From NCBI GenBank assembly GCA_007132225.1, contig SLPB01000149.1, positions 1 to 37,661 on the forward strand: a stretch of DNA of 37,661 bases, written 5' to 3'. Made by a program: the position numbers and the translations under genes. The notes beneath the pieces were generated by a model. The model saw only the letters and a program-made list of their open reading frames with translations, had not been told where the DNA came from and ran no database searches. Shown piece after piece: positions 8,562 to 17,111 of the stretch (position 1 is its first letter; every line of letters starts with the position of its first letter). The stretch comes from Bacteroidales bacterium. Its GTDB lineage: Bacteria > Bacteroidota > Bacteroidia > Bacteroidales > PUMT01.

Positions 8562-9521
8562 CTATTTGTCCAGCTCCTTCCATATCAAAGCGCTGGATCC
8601 CATTACCGCAGCATTTTTGTCGGTAAGTTCGGATGGTAAAACCTTAACCTTGTTCTTAAAGTTTCTCATAACGTTTTCTTCCATGTATTTTTTGGTAGGC
8701 TTGAAAATGTAATCACCTGATTTAGCCAGTCCACCAAATAGAAACACAGCTTCGGGACTTGTATGTGCCACCGAATCGGCCAGTTTTTTTCCAAGAATTT
8801 TCCCTGTCATATCAAAAGCCTTTAGAGCAAGGGGGTCATTTTTTACAGCTGCGTTATATATCATTTCAGAATTCAGTTCATTGAAACTGTAATTCACAAG
8901 CTCACTTCCCCTGCTGTCTTCAGCAAGTAATTCAAAAACGGTTCTTTTTATCCCTGTTGCTGAAGCATAGGTCTCCAGGCAGCCATGGTTTCCGCAGCCA
9001 CATTTTCTTCCGTTTTCAACTACATTAACATGGCCAAGTTCTCCCGCAAAACCGTCATGTCCGTATACAAGGTCTCCATTGACAATGAGACCGCTTCCCA
9101 GGCCTGTGCCCAGGGTGATCAGGATAAAATCCTTCATATTTCTTGCTCCTCCATAGACCATCTCCCCGAGAGCTGCGGCATTGGCATCGTTGGTAAGCCT
9201 GACCGGCAGATTGTAATGCTTGTTAACCAGGTCTGCAAAAGGAATCACTCCTTTCCATTTGAGATTGGGAGCATTTTCAATTGTGCCTGTATGATAATTA
9301 CCATTTGGAGCCCCGATACCCACTCCCAAAATCTTAAAAGGACCTTCAAGTTTCTTTTCTGCTTTTTTAAGTTCGCTGAAAAGATTATCAAGATAATCCT
9401 CTATATTTTCATAAGCATCAGTGGGCATAACAAATTCGGCAAAACAATTACCGTCGCGATCGGTAAAACCACTTTTAGTAAAGGTTCCACCTATATCAAT
9501 ACCTATAACGTACTCTTTCAT
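8562..9521 (-). CDS. ROK family sugar kinase (glucokinase-like)
   Basis: This cytoplasmic ATP-dependent hexose kinase belongs to the ROK family. In 319 residues I see the phosphate-binding DIGGT at 9-13, the catalytic Asp in NDANA (D112), the sugar-contacting ELGH at 161-164, and the zinc site CGCGNHGC at 174-181 followed by LETYAS, all canonical. No N-terminal DNA-binding helix-turn-helix is present, so it is an enzyme and not a ROK repressor. The start is an ATG. It is the first gene of a two-gene unit with the downstream MFS permease and is divergent from the outer-membrane protein gene. Glucose, mannose or an N-acetylated hexose are all possible substrates for the family. Confidence 0.92.
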   Translation of the reverse strand: MKEYVIGIDIGGTFTKSGFTDRDGNCFAEFVMPTDAYENIEDYLDNLFSELKKAEKKLEGPFKILGVGIGAPNGNYHTGTIENAPNLKWKGVIPFADLVNKHYNLPVRLTNDANAAALGEMVYGGARNMKDFILITLGTGLGSGLIVNGDLVYGHDGFAGELGHVNVVENGRKCGCGNHGCLETYASATGIKRTVFELLAEDSRGSELVNYSFNELNSEMIYNAAVKNDPLALKAFDMTGKILGKKLADSVAHTSPEAVFLFGGLAKSGDYIFKPTKKYMEENVMRNFKNKVKVLPSELTDKNAAVMGSSALIWKELDK

Positions 9522-9832
9522 AGCTATATAGAAGTTTAAGTTTGAATTAAATACTGGTTATCAATGAAAATTATAAAATATTTTAAGAGGTAAAGGTAAA
9601 AAATATAGTTTAACAGAAAATAGCTGGGTTATATTTTTAGCCCATTAACACCGATAAAAATTACAAAATACTATTTCAGTCAAAAAAACACAGTACTCAA
9701 TCATTGAAAAAGCTAACTTTGTAAAAATAAATAACCGGGATTACCGGCTAAAACGAACTAGATTTATTATTTGGATTATCATACGTAAAACCTTGGTTAA
9801 CTTAGGTTTAAAAGTTTAATTTAAGCATATAC
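9522..9832. other. Divergent AT-rich spacer with one candidate -7 box
   Basis: No gene is seen. On the plus strand TAACTTTG at 9714-9721 matches the Bacteroidota -7 consensus and lies 112 bp before the barrel-protein ATG, but no matching -33 TTG is found at 19-21 bp. No clear promoter was found for the ROK kinase side. Confidence 0.35.
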
Positions 9833-11785
9833 ATGCAAATAAAAGTATTATTTACAACTGCATTATTGTTTATAATCAAGTTTTTGCCTGCAAGTGCGCA
9901 GACAGACAGCCTGCTTTTGTATAATGTTTCGCCTATTTACAACCCCATTGTATATTCCGTTATCCCGGGAAACAATACTAATGATTCATTAGTTTTTTTA
10001 AATGGACATGGCGAAAGGCGCAGTCCACGCAGAACAGGTTATGCTGATGAACAGCTTTTTTATGATAATCTGAGAAAGGCGGCAGAGAGAACACAAATAA
10101 CAAAATGGCTTCATGAACTTTTAGTGAAAGAGCAGTGGACAGATACAATTCAGGTCTCTGACAGCCAGCCTCAAAGAGGAGAAAGTAAGTTTGAGCCGTA
10201 TGAAGGCAAAACCATCAGGGGAATAAAATTCCATACAGTGAATATGTTTGCTGAAAGTATTGATGAGCCTTATTATTCACCAGGCAGGCTGGAAAGAGTT
10301 GGCATGCTCATGCATTTCAATACCAATTCTAAAATTATAAGTAATAACCTTCTTTTTGAAACAGGAGATATAATTGACCCTTTCATTCTGAGCGATACGG
10401 AACGTCTGTTACGGCAGCTTTCATACCTGGAGGATGCACGCATATATGTATTCGGGGATGTTTCAGATCCGGAGTGTGTAGATATTATAGTGGTTACCAA
10501 AGACCGCTGGTCACGCGGCTTTGACATGGACCTGAGTGAAGTTGATAAAGGGACGTTTGATTTTTTTGACAGGAATGTTCTGGGACTTGGCCAGGAATTG
10601 CAGACTAACCTTTTTTTTGACGGGAGCAAAGAGCAGATTTTGGGGTATCAGGCAGACCTGAAATTGAATAATATAGGCAGTAATTTTATTAAGACCGGAA
10701 TAAGTTACCTTAATGCATTTGATAACAGGATTTTTCATGTTAATACAGGAAGAGATTTTTTGACTCCCTCTATGAAGTATGCAGGGGCTCTTGAATATAC
10801 TTCATCGGATTTATTTGAAAATTTCTTTTTCCCTGACACATCGTTTATAAACCAGAATCTTAATTTTAATGAATATAATTACTGGTTTGGCCGTTCATTC
10901 CTTTTACCGGTTAAAGATAAATTTAACAGAAGTAATATATTTATCTCATCCAGGTTCAACAGAACCATTTTTTTTGAAAGGCCCCAAATCAGCAATAATG
11001 TGCGGCATGATTTTCATAATAAAAACCTTTACTTAATTGCGCTTGCTTATACCAGGCTTGGATATCTTAAAAGCAATTACATTTATGGTTTTGGTCCGAC
11101 TGAAGATATTCCCGTTGGCACTAAAGTTGAAACTACCCTGGGTTTTGAAGACAACCAGTTTTATTCCCGCACCTATGCAGGTTTTGATGTTTCATACAGT
11201 AATTATTTTAACAATATAGCTTACCTGAGAAATAGTATCTCCGCAGGAAGCTTTATAAATGAAGGAACAGGTGAACAGGGAATATTAAAAATTGAAACAT
11301 CCGGGTTCTCAAACCTTATGGATATTAACAATTTTTATCTGAGGCAGTTTTTCTCCATCAACTACACTAAAGGAATCAAGCGTTTTGAAGATGAACTTAT
11401 CAGTATAAGTAACCATGATGGCATAAGAGGTTTGAGAAGTGATATGCTTAAGGGAACACACAAATTAACCCTGCAAATGGAAACAATGCTATATGCCAAA
11501 AAAAACTGGTATGGATTTAAATATGCATTCTATTCCATGGCTGATTTTGGCTGGATAGGCCAGGGCAACAATATTGCCGTTAATGAAAGTTTTTACAGTG
11601 GTTTTGGACTTGGACTGAGAGTTCGTAACGAACGCATTGTTTTGCCGACCATTCAGATCAGATTTGCATGGTTTCCGGCAATTCCCGAATCTGCTTCCAC
11701 CAAATTATTTTATTTACTGACTGAGCGAAAACATATGTTTGATGAATTTAAAGTTACAGCGCCGGCTATTCTTCCTTACCGGTAA
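9833..11785 (+). CDS. Outer-membrane beta-barrel protein with POTRA-like domain (BamA/TamA superfamily-like)
   Basis: A signal peptide ends near ASAQTDS (about residue 23). After a roughly 90-residue linker comes a POTRA-like alpha/beta segment (about 128-225: the GKTIRGIKF strand, the LLFETGDIIDPF segment, DTERLLRQLSYLEDARIYV and VDIIVVTKDRW). From about 230 the protein is a run of amphipathic strands rich in Asn, Tyr and Phe, as in an outer-membrane barrel. The final residue is Arg, not Phe, which is atypical for barrels. It resembles uncharacterised Bacteroidota proteins of the BamA/TamA superfamily; I cannot name a substrate. pabB follows 52 bp downstream on the same strand, possibly co-transcribed without shared function. 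Confidence 0.7.
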   Translation: MQIKVLFTTALLFIIKFLPASAQTDSLLLYNVSPIYNPIVYSVIPGNNTNDSLVFLNGHGERRSPRRTGYADEQLFYDNLRKAAERTQITKWLHELLVKEQWTDTIQVSDSQPQRGESKFEPYEGKTIRGIKFHTVNMFAESIDEPYYSPGRLERVGMLMHFNTNSKIISNNLLFETGDIIDPFILSDTERLLRQLSYLEDARIYVFGDVSDPECVDIIVVTKDRWSRGFDMDLSEVDKGTFDFFDRNVLGLGQELQTNLFFDGSKEQILGYQADLKLNNIGSNFIKTGISYLNAFDNRIFHVNTGRDFLTPSMKYAGALEYTSSDLFENFFFPDTSFINQNLNFNEYNYWFGRSFLLPVKDKFNRSNIFISSRFNRTIFFERPQISNNVRHDFHNKNLYLIALAYTRLGYLKSNYIYGFGPTEDIPVGTKVETTLGFEDNQFYSRTYAGFDVSYSNYFNNIAYLRNSISAGSFINEGTGEQGILKIETSGFSNLMDINNFYLRQFFSINYTKGIKRFEDELISISNHDGIRGLRSDMLKGTHKLTLQMETMLYAKKNWYGFKYAFYSMADFGWIGQGNNIAVNESFYSGFGLGLRVRNERIVLPTIQIRFAWFPAIPESASTKLFYLLTERKHMFDEFKVTAPAILPYR

Positions 11786-11837
11786 ATAATTGATCTATGT
11801 GAATCCTTCAGGTGAACATTTCAACAATTTTTAAGAA

Positions 11838-13178
11838 ATGCGAAAATTTAACGCTTTTGATATTAGTGACTCTTCCATGTTCATGCGAAAGCTTTTAAAC
11901 TGGAGCAGGGCCTCCAAACATATATGCATTTTAAATTCCAATGATTACCGCAACGTTTTTACCACTTCCCGTGCACATCACGAATTTGATGTTATTGCAG
12001 CAATAGGTGCTATAGACGAGTTCAGGCCGGAAGGGGATAAATGCCTGCCATCTTTGAATAAATTTCTGGAAGATCGCGGGGACTGGGTTTTTGGACACCT
12101 TAGTTATGATCTTAAGAATGAAATTGAAAATCTGGTATCACAGCTTCCTGATAAGATAAAATTCCCGGTTGTCAGTTTTTTTGTCCCGCAATTTATTTTT
12201 ATTATAACAAATCAAAAACTCAAGGTTGGATGGCACGACAAATTTAATAGCGAAGATGATATAATTAAGATTGTAAAGGAGATTCATACCTTGCCCCCAT
12301 CTGTCCCCGGAAGCACCTTTTCAGGAAAAGTAGAGGAAACAACTTCCAGAGCTGAATATTTTAATGCATTGAGGAAAATAAAAACACATATACAGCGCGG
12401 AGATATATATGAAGTTAATTTCTGTCATGAATTCTTTTCCCGGGAGGCAAGAATAAATGCACCCGAAACCTGGTTAGCCCTGATAGGGGAATCTCCGACT
12501 CCTTTTTCCTGTTATTACAGATTAAAGGATAAATACCTGTTGTGTGCCAGTCCCGAACGCTTTCTTAAAAAATCCGGAAACCTGATCGTTTCCCAGCCAA
12601 TAAAAGGAACCTCCCCCAGGGGGTTGACTCAGGAAGAAGACAGTTCGCTATCCTTTAAACTTGGCCATAATCCCAAAGAAATCGCAGAAAACATAATGAT
12701 AACAGATCTGGTGAGAAACGATCTGTCAAAAATAGCTTTAAGATCATCAGTAACAGTTGAAGAGCTCTGTGAAATATATCCTTTCCCAGGTGTATACCAG
12801 ATGCAGTCAACCATTTCTGCCAAACTAGGCAGGGAAACGTGCTTTACCGATGTCATCAGGGCTTCATTCCCAATGGGATCAATGACCGGTGCACCCAAGG
12901 TCAGAGCAATGGAGATTATAGAACAGTATGAGAAAAGTAAAAGAGGACTATATTCAGGAGCAGTCGGCTATATTACCCCCGAAATGGATTTTGACTTTAA
13001 TGTGGTAATAAGGAGTATCCAGTATAACCAGGCCGGCTCCTGCCTGTCATTTATGGTTGGAGGTGCCATTACCGGTCTCTCTGAACCCGAAAACGAATAC
13101 CAGGAATCCCTGATTAAAGCCAGGGCTATCATGAAAGTCCTCAATCACCCGCCTCCCCGTATCAAAGTCAGCGGCTGA
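11838..13178 (+). CDS. pabB: Aminodeoxychorismate synthase component I
   Basis: This chorismate-utilising enzyme converts chorismate and ammonia to 4-amino-4-deoxychorismate, the first step to p-aminobenzoate for folate. In 446 residues the C-terminal two thirds carry the family signatures: CASPERFL near 236-243, PIKGTSPRG at 254-262, NIMITDLVRNDL at 285-296, FPMGSMTGAPK at 344-354 and YSGAVGYI near 372-379. The Lys in PIKGT (K256) marks PabB; anthranilate synthase TrpE has Ala there (PIAGT). The N-terminal 150 residues are divergent, as usual. No glutaminase (PabA) or lyase (PabC) gene is adjacent. The stop lies 9 bp from the stop of the convergent STN-domain gene. Confidence 0.92.
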   Translation: MRKFNAFDISDSSMFMRKLLNWSRASKHICILNSNDYRNVFTTSRAHHEFDVIAAIGAIDEFRPEGDKCLPSLNKFLEDRGDWVFGHLSYDLKNEIENLVSQLPDKIKFPVVSFFVPQFIFIITNQKLKVGWHDKFNSEDDIIKIVKEIHTLPPSVPGSTFSGKVEETTSRAEYFNALRKIKTHIQRGDIYEVNFCHEFFSREARINAPETWLALIGESPTPFSCYYRLKDKYLLCASPERFLKKSGNLIVSQPIKGTSPRGLTQEEDSSLSFKLGHNPKEIAENIMITDLVRNDLSKIALRSSVTVEELCEIYPFPGVYQMQSTISAKLGRETCFTDVIRASFPMGSMTGAPKVRAMEIIEQYEKSKRGLYSGAVGYITPEMDFDFNVVIRSIQYNQAGSCLSFMVGGAITGLSEPENEYQESLIKARAIMKVLNHPPPRIKVSG

Positions 13179-13187
13179 TCAATTTTC

Positions 13188-14741
13188 TCACCTCCCGGTA
13201 ACAACACTTTCGATTCTGGATTCTATGCGTGAGAGTCCTTCAGTTATATGTTGTTCCGGGGTAATTATACTGTAGCCTTCCCAGAAATCATGATCATAAG
13301 TATGATTACCGTCAACAAAAACCCGGTCTGTTCGCAGAGCCTCACTCCTTTCAAATTTATTTACATTACTGGTTTCAATCTTGCTGGTAACCATTTCAAC
13401 AAACACGTGGTAGTTGTTACTGAATAACTGAAACCTTTTCCTGTATTTAAAATTCAAATCCGCCCTGACATGATTAAGGTAGTAATAACCATCATAATAC
13501 TTGTAACTGATGGTATAAGAAGCTTTTTCAACCGTTGACCTGTAGTTACGGTTTCTCCTTGCCCGGAATTGATCATGAGCTTTATCGATATATTTTGGGT
13601 GTACTTCAAACTCGGCACCCAGTATGGCCAGACTTTCCATGTCTATAAAAAGAGTGCCGGTGTAGAGGGGTTTGGTTATATGTTCCTTTTGTTCGAAAGC
13701 AATAGCAAAAGCCCTTTTCCCTTCCCTGAAAACAATCCCGGCCCTTGAATAGTCATAGTCACCCAGATAATCCAGATCAAGAAAATCAGGTCTGCTATTA
13801 ACAATATCAAGACTAAGAGAACTTTTCACACCAGCTCTTATCTTAAGCAGCAGTGAATCACTCTGATTTACATTGCTTATTATTCTTGATTGCAGGAGCT
13901 TCACCTGATCCTGATCAAATATCCGCTGCCATGATGTTTTATATATCTGAAAGAAAGCCTCTGAATAGTTTATAAACCTGTTATTCCGGTGTACCCCTTC
14001 ACGGTAAAAATTATAAAGATAAACCGGGTCCTGATTATAGTTCTCACCTATCTTACCCAATGCAGACCTCAGGATAACCAGAGGATCATAATAGCGTATC
14101 AAAACTTCCTGAATTGAGATAAACTCAGTCTTCAATATAACATCGAGCTTGTTATCCCTGAACATTCGTACGGGAAGGGTCTGACTCTGGTAACCAAGAT
14201 GATAAACAGATAAATAATTATCAATATATTCTTTGGAGATTATGAGCTTAAACACCCCATCAGAATTCGTGGTTATACCAAGAGACTCATCCTTGATAGC
14301 TACTGTGGCATATGGTAAAGGATCTCCCGAATCCTCATCCAGTACCCGTCCCACGAGTGTAATTAACTCATTCTCCTTTATCCCCGGATCGGCATTATCA
14401 CCCTTTTTATCTTCAGGGCGGTATATCAGGATATGATTTTCAATTATATTAAATTCCAGGTCAGGATTATCAATAATCTCATCAAGCCATGATGACAAAG
14501 ATTTTTCATCTTCTCTTATTCTGACTTTTTTATCAGGATTGACAACCTCAGTGTCATATACAAAATAATAACCTGTTTTAACGGAAATCTGGTTTAATAC
14601 TGAATAGATGGACGAATTTTGCCGGGATAAAGAAATATGTTCACCAAATACAGCTTCCTGTGCATTAATAATGCTCCCGTTATAACTCCAGAGCATAATA
14701 AGCCCCGCTGTAACTATCCTGATAACATGAATAACACGCAT
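13188..14741 (-). CDS. STN plus carboxypeptidase-regulatory-like domain protein without a TonB barrel
   Basis: The frame is open from a TTG at 14876, but the ATG at 14741 gives a clean signal peptide (MRVIHVIRIVTAGLIMLW, cleavage near NAQ) and a 517-residue protein. About 35-108 form an STN (secretin/TonB N-terminal) domain, with NSSIYSVLNQISVKTGYYF and FNIIENHILIYR. About 127-202 form a carboxypeptidase-regulatory-like beta sandwich (LVGRVLDEDSGDPLPYATVA). The remaining 300 residues resemble Bacteroidota proteins annotated only as carboxypeptidase-like regulatory proteins (PLVILRSALGKIGENY, LYNFYREGVHRNNRFINYSE). No plug or TonB-dependent barrel is present, although an STN protein behind a FecR/sigma pair is usually a SusC-type receptor. 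It lies 164 bp downstream of fecR on the same strand, probably in its regulon. Confidence 0.8.
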   Translation of the reverse strand: MRVIHVIRIVTAGLIMLWSYNGSIINAQEAVFGEHISLSRQNSSIYSVLNQISVKTGYYFVYDTEVVNPDKKVRIREDEKSLSSWLDEIIDNPDLEFNIIENHILIYRPEDKKGDNADPGIKENELITLVGRVLDEDSGDPLPYATVAIKDESLGITTNSDGVFKLIISKEYIDNYLSVYHLGYQSQTLPVRMFRDNKLDVILKTEFISIQEVLIRYYDPLVILRSALGKIGENYNQDPVYLYNFYREGVHRNNRFINYSEAFFQIYKTSWQRIFDQDQVKLLQSRIISNVNQSDSLLLKIRAGVKSSLSLDIVNSRPDFLDLDYLGDYDYSRAGIVFREGKRAFAIAFEQKEHITKPLYTGTLFIDMESLAILGAEFEVHPKYIDKAHDQFRARRNRNYRSTVEKASYTISYKYYDGYYYLNHVRADLNFKYRKRFQLFSNNYHVFVEMVTSKIETSNVNKFERSEALRTDRVFVDGNHTYDHDFWEGYSIITPEQHITEGLSRIESRIESVVTGR

Positions 14742-14905
14742 ATGTTTGCAAGGTTGGGTTGGTGAGATATGTCCGTTGAAAAATTGCAGATTTATGTTAA
14801 TCAGTCTGTGAAAAACCATTATAAAGCTTTGAATATGTTTGATTAAGGAACTGTTTACAACATAAAAAAACAGCAACCAGAATACCAGATGAAAATAAAA
14901 CTGTA

Positions 14906-15790
14906 TCAGTCTGACTTTATGTTACCAAACACTATCTTTGAATCATCCAGGATTTCATAATCAATCCCGTAAGCAGCAGCAATAACTTCGGCTATTGTTT
15001 TTAATTCATTATTATGAAAAGTAACCGTAAGCCTGCGTTCATGAATTGATTCATCCTCAAAATAAATGCCTACATTAAAATTCTTGCTTATAACGGAAGC
15101 TATGTCGGCAATTTTTTCATTTTTGAATTGCATCCGGTTAGTTCTCCATGATAGATAAGTACGGTCAATTACCGGTGCCTTTTCCATCTTACTCTCAACA
15201 ATTGTTAACATCTCCCACTCACCGATAATTTCAGAATGACCGGGAATATTGTTTGGCATAACACTAACTTGACCCTCTTCGACAATAACCTCAAATACAT
15301 CATCATTTGACCTAATATTAAATGACGTTCCAATCACTTCAACTAATGCATAATCTGTTGCTATAACAAAAGGCTGGTCAGCCTTGGAAGAAACCTCAAA
15401 AAATGCTTCTCCTGAAAGATAGACTTTTCGTTGACTCTTATTAAAGATCTCCGGATAATCCAGCACAGAATTATCAGCCATATACACTACACTGCCATCA
15501 CCAAAAGTTTGAATATAAGTACTTTTGTCAGCGGCTGTTTGAATTGTAAGGAGCGGGGATGAAGGTGAATTAAAAAATAACATATAACTCAGGCTGCCAA
15601 AAGCAATGATAAGTAAAACAGTTGCAGCATAAGCTATAAGACGTTTTAAATTTAAATGTTGTACCATTTGAGGCCCGGGTAAAAGATCCTCATTCTCAAG
15701 ACGCTTGTGCACTTTCATCCATGCCCGATCGGTATCAATCCCCTTAATCCGATCGGTATCACACTCCTTAATCCTTTTTGAAAAAGTCAT
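14906..15790 (-). CDS. FecR-family anti-sigma factor
   Basis: This inner-membrane regulator transmits a periplasmic signal to a partner ECF sigma factor. Its 294 residues comprise a short cytoplasmic N-terminus (1-49), one membrane helix (about 50-72, RLIAYAATVLLIIAFGSLSY), a FecR domain (about 90-180, with LSGEAFFEV and VIGTSFNIR) and a C-terminal DUF4974/STN-like domain (about 217-290, MQFKNEKIADIASVISKNF). The cytoplasmic tail is shorter than usual and contains an internal 8-residue duplication (IKECDTDR, IKGIDTDR at 7-22) produced by a 24-bp tandem repeat. It sits between the sigma gene (209 bp upstream) and the STN protein. Confidence 0.9.
   Translation of the reverse strand: MTFSKRIKECDTDRIKGIDTDRAWMKVHKRLENEDLLPGPQMVQHLNLKRLIAYAATVLLIIAFGSLSYMLFFNSPSSPLLTIQTAADKSTYIQTFGDGSVVYMADNSVLDYPEIFNKSQRKVYLSGEAFFEVSSKADQPFVIATDYALVEVIGTSFNIRSNDDVFEVIVEEGQVSVMPNNIPGHSEIIGEWEMLTIVESKMEKAPVIDRTYLSWRTNRMQFKNEKIADIASVISKNFNVGIYFEDESIHERRLTVTFHNNELKTIAEVIAAAYGIDYEILDDSKIVFGNIKSD
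15725..15772 (-). repeat. 24-bp tandem duplication inside fecR
   Basis: Two adjacent 24-bp units (15725-15748 and 15749-15772), each beginning CCGATCGGTATCA on the plus strand and ending CTTAAT. They differ at only a few positions and encode the duplicated octapeptide in the cytoplasmic part of FecR. The repeat is in frame, so it adds 8 residues without disrupting the gene. Confidence 0.85.
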
Positions 15791-15912
15791 TTTTCATAAT
15801 ATTAAAATAACATTGACTGGGTACCGCATTGGCTGTAGCACCTCTGAAAAACAATTAATTGAAACAGGTAACTTTCTTTATTTTCTTTAATTTATTATCT
15901 TCCAATCGCTTT

Positions 15913-15940
15913 GTTTTATTGTCTTTGTTTTATTGTCTTT
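15913..15940. repeat. 14-bp tandem repeat between sigma and fecR
   Basis: Two perfect copies of GTTTTATTGTCTTT stand head to tail (15913-15926, 15927-15940), with a partial third beginning GTTTCTTTG. They lie in the 209-bp gap between the sigma stop and the fecR start. The repeat may simply be slippage in a pyrimidine-rich stretch. Confidence 0.8.
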
Positions 15941-15999
15941 GTTTCTTTGTCCTGCTTGCGCCACCTCTTATCATATGACTTCCCGGCTGAAAATTCCAG

Positions 16000-16545
16000 C
16001 TAAGTACCATAACTGCCAAGCCTGGTCCTGAGCAGCTTGAGGGTTTTTCCCATATCTGCCTCAACGGTCTTAACCGAAATGGATAATTCTTTAGCTATTT
16101 CCTCATATTTAAGACCCTCAAAACGGCTCATTTTAAACACCCGGCCGCAACGTTCAGGCAATTCAGCAAGTGTTTCTTCAATTAGTTCGTGCAATTCTGT
16201 AAATTCAACATCCCTGTCTTCATAGCCCGTATTCCTGTATGGATCGCCCATACTATTTGCCACATATTTCCTCCTTACAGCAACCGAGTCAAGATAATTA
16301 AGAGAATTATTCCTTATTGACCTTTTTATATATGATTTAACTGATACCTTAATAAGAATATTCTTCCTGTTCTTCCAATAGTTATAAAAAAAGTCCTGAA
16401 CAATCTCTTCGGAAGCATCCATGTCTTTCAAAAAACTATATGCATAATTTACAAGCTCAGCATAATACGTCCTGAAAAGCTTTTCAAACGCATCAACATC
16501 GTCATTTTTAACCCTTATATGAAGCTCAATATCCTTGAATGCCAT
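16000..16545 (-). CDS. ECF-type RNA polymerase sigma-70 factor
   Basis: This extracytoplasmic-function sigma factor has 181 residues from the ATG at 16545; the frame opens earlier at a TTG (16575), which I reject. Region 2 is about 20-90 (DAFEKLFRTYYAELVNYAYSF, EEIVQDFFYNYWKNR), and region 4 is about 125-178 with LPERCGRVFKMSRFEGL and the helix-turn-helix YEEIAKELSISVKTVEADM. Sequence and neighbourhood fit the Bacteroidota FecI-like group, controlled by the adjacent FecR. It is divergent from the Gfo/Idh/MocA gene across a 566-bp spacer rich in repeats and dyads. Confidence 0.93.
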   Translation of the reverse strand: MAFKDIELHIRVKNDDVDAFEKLFRTYYAELVNYAYSFLKDMDASEEIVQDFFYNYWKNRKNILIKVSVKSYIKRSIRNNSLNYLDSVAVRRKYVANSMGDPYRNTGYEDRDVEFTELHELIEETLAELPERCGRVFKMSRFEGLKYEEIAKELSISVKTVEADMGKTLKLLRTRLGSYGT

Positions 16546-16712
16546 AATTATAAACACCTTATGGTAAAGGTACAAATAATTATTGCCCTACCTGTGCTTC
16601 TACTCACAAAAAACAGCCAATACAGGGTTAGAATTACCTTCTCTTAAAATTTCAATACATACGTATAAATAAGGTTAATCAAGTTTATAATCAATGAGTT
16701 ATATTTGATAAA

Positions 16713-16766
16713 TAATTCATATTCAGTGTTCCATATGTATGGATATTACCATAACAATATGAATTA
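16713..16766. promoter_or_regulatory. Dyad containing the 23-bp shared motif
   Basis: Perfect 11-bp inverted repeat TAATTCATATT (16713-16723) and AATATGAATTA (16756-16766). Within it, 16738-16760 matches 27390-27412 at 22 of 23 positions, the shared core being TTACCATAACAATAT. A smaller dyad, CCATatgtATGG, lies at 16731-16742. It could be an operator for the sigma gene, the Gfo/Idh gene or both. Confidence 0.5.
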
Positions 16767-16856
16767 ACACTATTAACTTTTGTTTTAATCCCTGCAATTA
16801 TAAGACCGTTAGGATACGATAAATCCCTATTTATTACAATTAATCTAAAAAACACA

Positions 16857-16904
16857 TTTACTGACAATTATTTATACTGCTTTACTAACAATTATTTATA
16901 CTGC
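16857..16904. repeat. 24-bp tandem direct repeat
   Basis: Two adjacent 24-bp units (16857-16880 and 16881-16904), identical except for one G/A change: each starts TTTACT, continues with ACAATTATTTATACTGC and differs at the seventh base. It lies about 25 bp upstream of the candidate -33 box for the Gfo/Idh gene, a typical place for an activator. Confidence 0.85.
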
Positions 16905-16929
16905 CGGATTTGTCATAATATGGATGTTT

Positions 16930-16961
16930 TTTGGATATATTACATTAAATTAATATATTTA
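16930..16961 (+). promoter_or_regulatory. Candidate promoter of the Gfo/Idh/MocA gene
   Basis: TTTG at 16930-16933, a 20-bp spacer, then TATATTTA at 16954-16961. This matches the Bacteroidota pattern TTTG-N19-21-TAnnTTTG at all but the last base of the -7 box. Transcription would begin near 16968 and leave a leader of about 144 nt. Confidence 0.45.
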
Positions 16962-17111
16962 GTGCTTACTTTCCAAAGAGATAAGTATGCTATTTAATTG
17001 ACCTCGTGGGTAATATATTAATCCTGTTTTTCGTTTTTTCAGATATAGCCATAAAAAATCATTAATAACAAAAAATCTGTTTAGTAAATTGTTTAATCAA
17101 ATAAATTCTAA

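Larger units (their letters stand above)
16546..17111. other. Long divergent regulatory spacer (sigma / Gfo-Idh)
   Basis: This 566-bp gap has no credible gene. It holds an 11-bp-arm dyad (16713-16766) enclosing a 23-bp motif shared with the 27.4 kb palindrome, a 24-bp tandem repeat (16857-16904) and a candidate promoter for the oxidoreductase (16930-16961), each listed separately. Such a dense array of elements suggests that one or both flanking genes are regulated. Confidence 0.6.

Noticed and set aside
8985-9539. 184-codon plus-strand frame
   Set aside because: It lies wholly antisense to the ROK kinase, whose motifs are intact; the composition (many Ser, Ile, Phe, Cys) is that of a reverse-frame shadow.
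14851-14873. CTGTTT/AAACAG inverted repeat between fecR and the STN gene as terminator
   Set aside because: Arms of six AT-rich base pairs with no following T-run on the transcribed strand; too weak to call.
14742-14876. TTG-started N-terminal extension of the STN protein
   Set aside because: The extra 45 residues would bury the signal peptide; the ATG at 14741 gives a standard exported protein.
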